The translations under genes were made by a program, and so were the position numbers. The notes under the pieces are model-generated. The model was not told where the DNA came from. It did no database searches and was given only the letters and a program-made list of their open reading frames with translations. From Arthrobacter sp. 260 (GTDB taxonomy: Bacteria; Actinomycetota; Actinomycetes; Actinomycetales; Micrococcaceae), in the NCBI RefSeq assembly GCF_013116745.1, contig NZ_JABFOE010000003.1, positions 186,001 through 250,000 on the forward strand: 64,000 bases of DNA. Reading direction: 5' to 3'. Every line of letters begins with the position of its first letter. The stretch's first letter is position 1. Shown here piece by piece: positions 34,983 to 42,543 of this stretch.

Positions 34983-36763
34983 AACCGGTAGATTTCGAGC
35001 GGTTCTTCCACGCTGCGCCGGCTGGCTACGTGGTGACCGCTACCGACGGAACCATCGTCGAGGTCAACGAAACGTTCAGCGAATGGGTGGGGACGGACCG
35101 TGCCAGTCTCCTGGGAAGCAGCTTCCTCCGGATTCTGCCGGTGGGGGAGCGGATCATGTACGGCACCCATGCCATGGCCCAGTTGGACGAGGTGGGTTCC
35201 CTGGCGGAACTCTCCACCGAACTGCTGGGAGTCAACCGCACCCGCATTCCGGTGCTGCTGTCGATTGCCCGCCAGCCTGCGGCGGAGGGGCGCCCAGCGA
35301 CCGACTGGATTGTCGCGTCACGGGCCACAGAACGGCGCCTGCATGAACGGGAACTCGTCGCAGCGCTCAGGGGCCTACAGGAGGCGGAGAGCGCACGGAA
35401 CCGGCTTCTGGACGAGGCAAGGCAACAGGCCCTGCACGATCCACTCACCGGGCTCGCCAACCGGGCCCTGCTCCAGCGGAGCATTCGAGACGCCCTCATG
35501 GTGGCCGCGAGTACGGGAGAGAAGGTGGGGCTGCTCTTTTGCGACGTGAACAGGTTCAAGCGAATCAACGACAGCCTGGGACACACTGCCGGCGATGAAG
35601 TCCTGCGCCACGTCGCCGCCTGCCTCATAGCCGCTGCGGGATTCGGAAACATCGTCGCCCGCTACAGCGGTGACGAATTTGTGGTTCTGGTACCTGCCGT
35701 CAATGCTGCCAACGAGCTGGACGTCATCGAGGACCGGATCCGCCTGGCCCTGGCCCCTCCCGCGAAAATCCTGGGTCGCGATGTCACAGTTGACGTTGCG
35801 GTGGGATCCGCGCGTGCAGATCCAGAGCAGCATGGCAGCGAGGAAACGCTGCTGTCCCTTGCCACACAACTCATCGACGACGCCGACGCCGCCATGTATC
35901 GGTCCAAAGCCCGGTCGCGGGGAAAGCCGCTGGAGCGTATCCACCTGCCCGAACGCATCCGCCTGGAAACCGACCTCAGGGGAGCTGCCGGGCGGGGCGA
36001 GTTGACCGTCCACTATCAGCCGCAGTTCGACGCCGAAACCGGCACCATCGTCGGTGCGGAGGCGCTGGTGCGCTGGCAGCACCCCGAGTTGGGCCTGCTC
36101 ACCCCGGTGGCCTTCATCGACATTGCCGAGGAAAGCGACCTCATCGAGGAGGTCGGAGAGTTCGTCCTCGTCTCAGCGTGCAGCTTCGGCGCGCAACTCC
36201 GACGGGAGGGGCATGCCATCGAAATGTCGGTCAACGTATCAGCAAACCAGCTCACCAATCCGCGGTTTGAACCCTTCATCGGCGCGACCCTCGGGAACAC
36301 TGACTTTCCGGGAGACGCGCTCACCCTGGAAATCACCGAATCCCGGGTTATTTCCGAGGCGGTGATCCACAACGGAGCACTGGAGAATATCCGCAAGCTC
36401 GGCGTCGGCCTCTCAGTTGATGACTTTGGCACCGGCTACTCCTCCCTGTACCAACTCCGCCACCTCCCCGTGACCGAGGTGAAAATCGATCGATCGTTCA
36501 TCAGCAGCCTCTCCGATGAGGGCTCCCTGGCCTTCATCGCAGGGATTGTCAGCCTGGGGCATGGCCTTGGTCTACGCGTCGTCGCCGAGGGCGTGGAACG
36601 GCCCGGTCAGCTGACCGTTCTTCGTGGCACGGGCTGCGATCGGCTGCAGGGCTATTATCTGGGGCGGCCAGTGGAGGAGTTGGAGTTCCGTGGGCTGCTG
36701 GCCACTTCCCCGTCCCACGGCCAAACTGGGTGGCCTTCCGCCGACGGGCGGCACAGCAGCTAG
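34979..36763 (+). CDS. PAS-GGDEF-EAL c-di-GMP signalling protein coupled to RsbQ
   Basis: A 594-residue soluble protein. A PAS domain (about 5-97) is followed by a coiled coil (about 115-150), a diguanylate cyclase domain with motif SGDEF at 230-234 (first Gly replaced by Ser, often still active) and an EAL phosphodiesterase domain from about 325. The EAL core looks complete: EALVRW (361-366), the Asn of VSANQL, the Glu of ITES, DDFGTGYSS, KIDRSF, AEGVE and QGYYLG. It may therefore make or break c-di-GMP. The GTG start overlaps the rsbQ stop (GTGA), so it most likely takes the place of RsbP as the RsbQ output. Confidence 0.93.
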   Translation: MKPVDFERFFHAAPAGYVVTATDGTIVEVNETFSEWVGTDRASLLGSSFLRILPVGERIMYGTHAMAQLDEVGSLAELSTELLGVNRTRIPVLLSIARQPAAEGRPATDWIVASRATERRLHERELVAALRGLQEAESARNRLLDEARQQALHDPLTGLANRALLQRSIRDALMVAASTGEKVGLLFCDVNRFKRINDSLGHTAGDEVLRHVAACLIAAAGFGNIVARYSGDEFVVLVPAVNAANELDVIEDRIRLALAPPAKILGRDVTVDVAVGSARADPEQHGSEETLLSLATQLIDDADAAMYRSKARSRGKPLERIHLPERIRLETDLRGAAGRGELTVHYQPQFDAETGTIVGAEALVRWQHPELGLLTPVAFIDIAEESDLIEEVGEFVLVSACSFGAQLRREGHAIEMSVNVSANQLTNPRFEPFIGATLGNTDFPGDALTLEITESRVISEAVIHNGALENIRKLGVGLSVDDFGTGYSSLYQLRHLPVTEVKIDRSFISSLSDEGSLAFIAGIVSLGHGLGLRVVAEGVERPGQLTVLRGTGCDRLQGYYLGRPVEELEFRGLLATSPSHGQTGWPSADGRHSS

Positions 36764-38118
36764 ATCCCGCCCCGTACCGTCCGAATAATCTCCGCGTAGC
36801 GGTAGAACGACTCCCGCGGAACGCGCGCCAGCGTCGAGGGTTCCAGGCGCACCAAACCGAACCTCTTGGTGTACCCCTCCTGCCACTCCCAGTTGTCCAG
36901 CAGGGTCCAGTGAAAGTAGCCCCTGACATCGACGCCAGCGGTGATCGCGTCCCCGATCGCTGCCAGGTGCTGCTCCAGAAACTCAATCCGGCGGGTGTCA
37001 TGCAGCACCCCCCTCGCATTCCCCGTTCCGCCTTGCGGTCCATCGTTGTAGGCACACCCGTTCTCGGTGATGTACACCGGCGGGAGCTGGGGGTAGGAGG
37101 CTCGTAGCTGCTCCAGGATGGCGGGCAGGCCCGCCGGGAGAACAGGCCACCCGAAGTCGGTGACCGGGACGCCGTCGTACGGTTTCGGCACGAAAGGGAC
37201 CGGGTAAAAGGGAGGAGCAGCGCCCACCCTGGTGGGGAAATAATAGTTGACCCCATAAAAATCCAGCGGCGAGGAAATAATCTCCATGTCGCCCGGCCGG
37301 ATCACCTCGAAGGAAATCCCGGCCACCGACTGCAGCTCGGGTGGGTAGGTGCCCGCCAGTACCGGACCCGCGAACTGACCGTTGTGATAGTGGTCGTAGA
37401 GCACCGCGAGGCGTGAGTCCCGCTCGGAGTCGGTCGCTGGTTCGACCGGGGAATGGTTGTTCACGATCCCCACGGGGGTGGAGAGCGTTTCGCGAAGAAT
37501 CCGCACCGCGGTCCCGTGCGCCAGCAGCAGGTGATGGGCGACCAGGAATGCGCTGCCCAGCAACATCAGCCCTGGCGCAGCGTGACCGATCGCGTGACCC
37601 ACACCCGCGTGGACCACGGGTTCGTTGATGGTCATCCACGCCGCGACCTTTCCGCCATACTCGTCCCGAAGAATCCGCGTGTAGTCAGCGAACGCAGCGA
37701 CGGTGTCACGGTTCTGCCAACCCCCGGCGTCCTGAAGCGCCAGTGGCAGATCCCAGTGGTAAATGGTGACCCACGGTTGGATGCCCCTCTCCAGCAGTGA
37801 ATCCAGCAGCCGGTGATAAAAGGCAACCCCTTCGGGGTTTGCGGGCCCGCGCCCGGAGGGTTGAATGCGGGGCCAGGCAATGGACATCCGGTAGGCCTGC
37901 ACGCCGAGTTCCTCAAGCAGGCCAAAGTCTTCCGCATACCTGTGGAAATGGTCGCAGGCTACCGCTGGGCTTGATCCGTCAAGGATGTTCCGGTGGCCGC
38001 TCGCATAGGCGTCCCAGATACTGTCACCCCGCCCGCCCGCATGGGCCCCGCCCTCGATCTGGGCGGCGGCGGTCGCAGTGCCGAACACGAACCCGGGAGG
38101 CAACCCGAAGAGGTTCAT
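36760..38118 (-). CDS. Family 1 glycoside hydrolase, beta-glucosidase
   Basis: A 452-residue TIM-barrel beta-glycosidase without signal peptide. The acid/base Glu is in TINEPVVHAGVG and the nucleophile Glu is in YITENGCAYND. The N-terminal GFVFGTATAAAQIEG and the C-terminal WTLLDNWEWQEGYTKRFGLV are classic GH1 blocks. It probably hydrolyses imported beta-glucosides. Unlike the second GH1 gene in this window (49727-51187), it has no transporter beside it. Its end overlaps the PAS-GGDEF-EAL gene tail-to-tail by 4 bp. Confidence 0.94.
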   Translation of the reverse strand: MNLFGLPPGFVFGTATAAAQIEGGAHAGGRGDSIWDAYASGHRNILDGSSPAVACDHFHRYAEDFGLLEELGVQAYRMSIAWPRIQPSGRGPANPEGVAFYHRLLDSLLERGIQPWVTIYHWDLPLALQDAGGWQNRDTVAAFADYTRILRDEYGGKVAAWMTINEPVVHAGVGHAIGHAAPGLMLLGSAFLVAHHLLLAHGTAVRILRETLSTPVGIVNNHSPVEPATDSERDSRLAVLYDHYHNGQFAGPVLAGTYPPELQSVAGISFEVIRPGDMEIISSPLDFYGVNYYFPTRVGAAPPFYPVPFVPKPYDGVPVTDFGWPVLPAGLPAILEQLRASYPQLPPVYITENGCAYNDGPQGGTGNARGVLHDTRRIEFLEQHLAAIGDAITAGVDVRGYFHWTLLDNWEWQEGYTKRFGLVRLEPSTLARVPRESFYRYAEIIRTVRGGI

Positions 38119-38250
38119 GGGCCTCCTTCCCCGGCGCTCAGCAGTATTCCTTCACCTAAAACCTCGCGGCCCGCTTTCGTCAATGGCTGTACACCGGTTC
38201 GTTCACCACTGGGGCGTCCCACAGCCCAGCCGACAGGTAGTGTGCTGAAT

Positions 38251-39150
38251 ATGCGGAGTAAACCCACCACCGGGACTGATGTCCCACCGGCCAATGGCAG
38301 GTTGCCAGGGAACCAATCGGGGCCGGTTGACCTTCGGCTCGCCAACCCGGCGCAGGTTAGTCCTACGGGGTTGCTCAAACCCGGGTGGGGGTTGTGGCAG
38401 GCCGGAGCCGGCCTGGTCCTCGTCCTGGCGCTGCCGCTGGGGGCCACCCTAGCCCTGTCCACGATGCTTCCCTTCGGACCGGAACTGGTTTTCGTTTCGC
38501 TCTGCTTCACCTGGCTGGTGTTGCTGGGAAGCAGTCTGGCGGCCTCGCGTGCGTGGGGATTCGGCTCATTGGCCAAGGATTTTGGCCTCCGGTTCAAATG
38601 GATCGACCTGGCGATCGGGTTGGGCGTCGGCATAGCGGCCCGCTTGGTCCTGGCTCTGGTGCAGGTGGTGATCACACTGCTGTGGCCGCTGGAAGAGGGT
38701 GAGGTCCTGCAGGGCAACGCGGAACTTTTCCTGACCGGGGACGATGGCTGGATCTTCGTGAACGCTGTGCTGGGAGGGGCCCTGATTGCACCGTTCCTTG
38801 AAGAACTGTTCAATCGGGGTCTGGTCCTTCGCGCGGTGCAGAACGCCTGGTGGGTAAAGGGATCGGCAAGGGGCAGGGTCTCGGCAGCCACTGAACGGCG
38901 GTCTCTGACCACCGCGACAGTAGTGGCCATCCTGGTCAGCTCACTCGCCTTCGGCCTCCTCCACACGGGCGCAGTCGGCGACCTGCGTTCCTCGGTCTAC
39001 CTTCTGGTGGGAACTTTCACCGTAGGGGTCATTTGCGGCATTCTGACGGTCTGGACCGGACGGCTGGGTCCGGCCATTATGACCCACATCGTCTTCAACG
39101 GCTCGGCCATCGGACTGCTCCTCATGCTTCCCCCCGAACTGCTCACCTAG
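38251..39150 (+). CDS. CPBP-family intramembrane glutamic endopeptidase
   Basis: A 299-residue protein with a Pro/Asn-rich cytoplasmic N-terminus (about 45 residues) and about seven membrane helices. The three CPBP (Abi, formerly CAAX) motifs are present: EELFNRG (E-E-x3-R), FGLLHTG (F-x3-H) and HIVFN (H-x3-N). Such enzymes cleave membrane-associated peptides; in other Gram-positives they give bacteriocin immunity or process signals. The substrate is unknown. The ATG at 38251 was chosen because it begins the conserved length; no strong ribosome-binding site is seen. It is divergent from the beta-glucosidase gene. Confidence 0.88.
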   Translation: MRSKPTTGTDVPPANGRLPGNQSGPVDLRLANPAQVSPTGLLKPGWGLWQAGAGLVLVLALPLGATLALSTMLPFGPELVFVSLCFTWLVLLGSSLAASRAWGFGSLAKDFGLRFKWIDLAIGLGVGIAARLVLALVQVVITLLWPLEEGEVLQGNAELFLTGDDGWIFVNAVLGGALIAPFLEELFNRGLVLRAVQNAWWVKGSARGRVSAATERRSLTTATVVAILVSSLAFGLLHTGAVGDLRSSVYLLVGTFTVGVICGILTVWTGRLGPAIMTHIVFNGSAIGLLLMLPPELLT

Positions 39151-39211
39151 CGTCGGACCACCACTGAACAAACCCAGTACGCACGCCACCACCACGACAG
39201 GGATCCAGTAT

Positions 39212-40021
39212 ATGCATTCTAAGGAATATTCAAGTCTTCTGGTTGCTCACCAGGAAGCGATCGTCACCGTCACCCTCAATCGGCCCGCGGCGCTCAATGC
39301 GCTCTCGTCCGAGGTGATCGACGAACTGGATCATGTTCTCGATATCCTCGCTGCGGTGAACACCGTTGGGAAGTGGCCCTTCCGCGGGATGATTATCACC
39401 GGCGCGGGGGAGAAGGCGTTTGCTGCTGGTGCCGATATCCGCGAAATGACTGATATGAGCCCGGACCAGGCCTGGGCGTACAGCACCAGAATGCAGTCAC
39501 TGACACTGAAGCTGGAGTCGCTGCACGTGCCGGTGATCGCAGCAGTGAACGGATTCGCACTGGGCGGGGGCTGCGAGCTAGCCATGGCCTGCGACTTCAT
39601 TTACGCGACCACCCGGGCAGCCTTTGGTCAACCGGAAGTGAGCCTGGGCCTGGTGCCCGGCTTTGGGGGTTCCGTCAGGATGCAGCAGCGGGTGGGGCCC
39701 GCTCGTGCCCGCGAGTTGCTCTACACGGGTCAACTGATCAAAGCAGACGAAGCGCACCGGGTGGGACTGGTCAATGCCCTCTTCGATAGCCAGGAGGAGC
39801 TGCTGGGCGGCGCCCGAAGCACCCTCCTGAGGATTGCCGGACAGTCTCCGACAGCGGTCGCGGCAGTGAAGTCGACCATGCGCCAGGTTGAGGGCCACGA
39901 CACCGCCCGTGGTCTGGAGATTGAGGCTGGGGCCTTCAGGGAGGCTTTCAGGACCGCGGACATGCAGGAAGGCACCCGGGCATTCTTGGCCAAGGAAAAA
40001 CCCGCCTTCCCCGGTCGCTGA
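39212..40021 (+). CDS. Enoyl-CoA hydratase / isomerase family protein
   Basis: A 269-residue crotonase-fold enzyme. The two oxyanion-hole segments are AFAAGADIREM (about 70-80) and NGFALGGGCELAMACD (about 111-126), and the catalytic Glu is likely in QPEVSLGLVPGFGG. It hydrates enoyl-CoA in beta-oxidation or a related CoA pathway; specificity is not predictable. It has AGGGAT before the ATG. No beta-oxidation partner is adjacent. The terminator of the convergent dps gene overlaps its stop codon. Confidence 0.88.
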   Translation: MHSKEYSSLLVAHQEAIVTVTLNRPAALNALSSEVIDELDHVLDILAAVNTVGKWPFRGMIITGAGEKAFAAGADIREMTDMSPDQAWAYSTRMQSLTLKLESLHVPVIAAVNGFALGGGCELAMACDFIYATTRAAFGQPEVSLGLVPGFGGSVRMQQRVGPARARELLYTGQLIKADEAHRVGLVNALFDSQEELLGGARSTLLRIAGQSPTAVAAVKSTMRQVEGHDTARGLEIEAGAFREAFRTADMQEGTRAFLAKEKPAFPGR

Positions 40022-40035
40022 CAGGGGAAAGCGGG
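39995..40035 (-). terminator. Rho-independent terminator of dps
   Basis: The inverted repeat CCCGCCTTCCCC (40001-40012) / GGGGAAAGCGGG (40024-40035) is followed on the minus strand by TTTTTCC. It lies 10 bp past the dps stop and covers the end of the convergent enoyl-CoA hydratase gene. Confidence 0.85.
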
Positions 40036-40045
40036 CTGCCGGTGA

Positions 40046-40525
40046 CTAGGCCTTCGCGGGTTTGGTCACGGTGGCGGTGGGCTCCATGTTCTCGGCGTCC
40101 ACCATCCACGCATACTGCTCCAGCTTCTCGATGAAACCGTGCAGGATGTCCGCGGTGGTGGGGTCCTCCTCGTCGATCTGGTCATGCACACCGCGCATGG
40201 TGGCCACGGCGCCCTCCAGCATGGCGACCACCATCGTCACGGTGTCGGCCGTGGACACCAGCCCGGCGGGGAACTGATTGAGGGTGGTGCCCTTCGCGAC
40301 TGACGCGCTACGTCCATCGGGCACAGCGTGGAGCGCGCGCATCCGTTCGGCGATCTGGTCCGCGAAGAGGCGGGCATCGTCGATGATCTCATCCAGCTGC
40401 AGGTGCATGTCGCGGAAGTTCTTCCCGACGACGTTCCAGTGCGCCTGCTTGCCCTGGAGGTGAAGCTCAATGAGCTCGACCAGTACGGCCTGCATGTTGT
40501 CAGTCAGTGTCTTTGACGCCTTCAT
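40046..40525 (-). CDS. dps: Dps-family DNA-protecting / ferritin-like protein
   Basis: A 159-residue four-helix protein forming 12-mer cages that oxidise and store iron and shield DNA. The inter-subunit ferroxidase motif is visible in QAHWNVVGKNFRDMHLQLDEIIDD (His of AHWN; His, Asp and Glu further on). Length is normal. A strong AGGAGG precedes the ATG. It is divergent from an SRPBCC gene, with 173 bp between them, and has its own terminator, so it is monocistronic. Confidence 0.94.
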   Translation of the reverse strand: MKASKTLTDNMQAVLVELIELHLQGKQAHWNVVGKNFRDMHLQLDEIIDDARLFADQIAERMRALHAVPDGRSASVAKGTTLNQFPAGLVSTADTVTMVVAMLEGAVATMRGVHDQIDEEDPTTADILHGFIEKLEQYAWMVDAENMEPTATVTKPAKA

Positions 40526-40619
40526 GGGTATCCTCCTGTGTATAGAACCTGCCCTCTCCAGCAGCTAGTAAAGCACCGGATGCGAGGGGTGGATCAATCT
40601 TCACCCTAGACCTCGGTTG

Positions 40620-40649
40620 TTGTTGAAATCCAGCGGCAAGGAATACAAT
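40620..40649 (+). promoter_or_regulatory. Putative promoter of the SRPBCC gene
   Basis: TTGTTG (40620-40625) and TACAAT (40644-40649) are 18 bp apart, about 50 bp before the start codon, in an AT-rich stretch unusual for this window. Confidence 0.5.
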
Positions 40650-40698
40650 CAGTTTACTTAGTAGTTCATTTGTTGTGGAACTTACAGGAGGAACCAAT

Positions 40699-41265
40699 AT
40701 GACGACAGTCCAGGAATCCATTGACGTGGCAGTGCCAGTGAATACTGCCTACAACCAGTGGACACAGTTTGAAACGTTCCCCCAGTTCATGGGCGGGGTG
40801 GAATCGATCACCCAGACGTCAGAGACCCGCAACCATTGGGTCACCAAGATCGGGGGAGTGGAGCGCGAGTTCGACACCGAGATCACAGAACAGCACCCCG
40901 ACGAACGCATCGCCTGGAAGAGTGTCGACGGAAAGTCCCACGCAGGTGTGGTTACCTTCCACCGGATCGACGACACCACCTCACGCGTTGCCGTGCAGCT
41001 GGATTGGCACCCGGAGACGTTCACCGAAAAGGTAGGCTCGGCAGTCAACGCCGACAACCGGCAGGTGAAGTCCGATCTCCAGCGCTTCAAGGAGTTCATC
41101 GAAAGCAACAACGCTGAAACCGGGGCATGGCGGGGCGACATTGATGCGCCACCGTCAGGCACCACGGCGGGGACCGGCGCAGCGGCCGGGTCAGCGGACC
41201 TCAGCGATCCCTCACTGGACGATCCCGAGTCGGGCGGCCCGCGCGCAACTGTCGCGCCGAGCTAA
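40699..41265 (+). CDS. SRPBCC-family protein (polyketide cyclase / dehydrase-like)
   Basis: A 188-residue protein. Residues 1-145 form a START/SRPBCC helix-grip fold (TTVQESIDVAVPVNTAYNQWT, FPQFMGGVESI, RIAWKSVDGK, SRVAVQLDW), followed by a disordered Gly/Thr/Ser/Asp tail. Members bind hydrophobic ligands; many actinobacterial ones have stress-related expression, but this protein's role is unknown. It has a perfect GGAGG 8 nt before the ATG at 40699, which is better supported than an ATG 24 bp upstream. It is divergent from dps and followed by a terminator. Confidence 0.88.
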   Translation: MTTVQESIDVAVPVNTAYNQWTQFETFPQFMGGVESITQTSETRNHWVTKIGGVEREFDTEITEQHPDERIAWKSVDGKSHAGVVTFHRIDDTTSRVAVQLDWHPETFTEKVGSAVNADNRQVKSDLQRFKEFIESNNAETGAWRGDIDAPPSGTTAGTGAAAGSADLSDPSLDDPESGGPRATVAPS

Positions 41266-41301
41266 CCCGCCTGCGGGCATGACCGCCCGCAAGCCGTCAT
41301 C

Positions 41302-41346
41302 AAATCGGCCGGATCCTCCCCTACGGGATGGGTCCGGCCGATTTTT
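41302..41346 (+). terminator. Rho-independent terminator after the SRPBCC gene
   Basis: The stem AAATCGGCCGGATCC / GGTCCGGCCGATTT (41302-41316 and 41331-41344) is followed by a T-run on the plus strand. It is also placed to end pstS transcription from the other side (AAA on that side), so it may be bidirectional. Confidence 0.88.
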
Positions 41347-41368
41347 GGTTAGGCCAGCTGATGAAAGC

Positions 41369-42493
41369 CTAGGATGGGTCCCGCTGGGTGATGCTCTGGA
41401 TCGCGTCGGTGGCCCGTTCGGAGAGTCGGGCGGAGATCGGTGCGTTTTGCGCGGACTCCGCTGCAGCGGCTTGGCCTTCAGGACTGACCACATAGGTACC
41501 GAACTCCTTGATGAGTTCAACAGTGGTCTCGTCAGGGTAGGACGAACAGTAGATGTGATAGGACACCAGGATCAGCGGGTACACCCCGGCCTCGGTGGTG
41601 GTCCGGTCCAGATTCAAGGCAATGTCGTTCTCAGCCCGCCCGTCCACGGGTGTTGCAATGTCGAGGGCCGCCGCAGCGGCCTCGGTGCTGACCGGGACGT
41701 ACTCGTCGCCCACCAGGAGGTTGGCACGGCCAAGCGGGGGGCCAACTGCGGAATCGTCGGCATAGGTTACCGCACCCTCGGTGCCGGACACCGTGCTGAC
41801 AACCCCTGCGTTGCCCTTGGAGTTCTCGTTTCCCAGCTCGCTGGGCCAGGTGCCGTCCGCTTCGGAAGTCCAGAGATCGGGCACCACTGCGTGCAGGTAA
41901 TCGGTGAAGTTCTCGGTGGTTCCCGAATCGTCAGACCGGCTGACCGGCGTGATCCGCAGGTCGGGCAGGTCGACGTCGGGGTTTTGGTCAGCGATCGCCG
42001 GATCATCCCAGGAGGTGATCTCGCCCAGGAAGATGCCGGCGATGGTCTGCGCATCCAGGTCGAGTTCGGTGATACCGGGAAGGTTGAAAGCGATGCTGAT
42101 GGGTGCCACATAGGTGGGGATGTTGAACGCCCCGTCCGGCCCGCAGGCCTCCTTGGACTCCTCCAGCTCCTCGTCGTTGAGATAGGCATCTGACCCGGCA
42201 AACTGCACGGCATCCGCGAGCAGCGCACCGCGGCCCGCCCCCGAACCGTCAGGCGAGTACTGGAGCTGAACCTGTGAATGAAGGGTTCCGAACCCGGAAA
42301 TCCAACCGTCCATCGCGGGCCCCTGCGCCGATGAGCCAGCTCCGGTGATCGTGCCCCGAAGGTCGGAGTTGGCGCGTAGCGCGGCAGCTTCCTGCTCCGG
42401 GCCCAACGGGTAGTCAGAGCCGCACGCCGTAAGTGACAGCCCGAGAAGGGCGGCGATGAGCAGGGGGAGGCGACGCGTGGGGTGGGACAGCAC
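41369..42493 (-). CDS. pstS: Phosphate ABC transporter substrate-binding lipoprotein PstS
   Basis: A 374-residue lipoprotein. The signal peptide ends in a lipobox (LSLTAC, Cys about residue 24). The mature domain has the phosphate-binding loops TGAGSSAQGPAM, FAGSDAYL and SRSDDSGTTENF, the latter close to the canonical S-D-x-S-G-T. It captures phosphate outside the membrane for PstCAB. The start is GTG 42493: it gives a normal signal peptide and sits just downstream of a PHO box and -10 element, which implies a leaderless mRNA. An ATG at 42547 would put the PHO box inside the gene. No pstC, pstA or pstB is adjacent, so this is an orphan. Confidence 0.93.
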   Translation of the reverse strand: MLSHPTRRLPLLIAALLGLSLTACGSDYPLGPEQEAAALRANSDLRGTITGAGSSAQGPAMDGWISGFGTLHSQVQLQYSPDGSGAGRGALLADAVQFAGSDAYLNDEELEESKEACGPDGAFNIPTYVAPISIAFNLPGITELDLDAQTIAGIFLGEITSWDDPAIADQNPDVDLPDLRITPVSRSDDSGTTENFTDYLHAVVPDLWTSEADGTWPSELGNENSKGNAGVVSTVSGTEGAVTYADDSAVGPPLGRANLLVGDEYVPVSTEAAAAALDIATPVDGRAENDIALNLDRTTTEAGVYPLILVSYHIYCSSYPDETTVELIKEFGTYVVSPEGQAAAAESAQNAPISARLSERATDAIQSITQRDPS

Positions 42494-42495
42494 GT

Positions 42496-42526
42496 TATTT
42501 ACGATACAGGTGAACAGTAGGTGAAC
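42496..42526 (-). promoter_or_regulatory. PHO box and promoter of pstS
   Basis: Two 11-bp direct repeats, GTTCACCTACT (42516-42526) and GTTCACCTGTA (42505-42515) on the minus strand, match the PhoP-binding PHO box of Actinobacteria. A TAAATAA element (about 42496-42502) follows as the -10, placing the transcription start at or next to the GTG at 42493. Phosphate-starvation control by PhoR/PhoP is inferred from this match. Confidence 0.85.
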
Positions 42527-42543
42527 GAATTTCCGCCGGAGTG

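Noticed and set aside
37993-38250. Upstream extension of the CPBP protease gene
   Set aside because: It would run antisense into the start of the beta-glucosidase gene and adds sequence without hydrophobic segments or similarity to the family.
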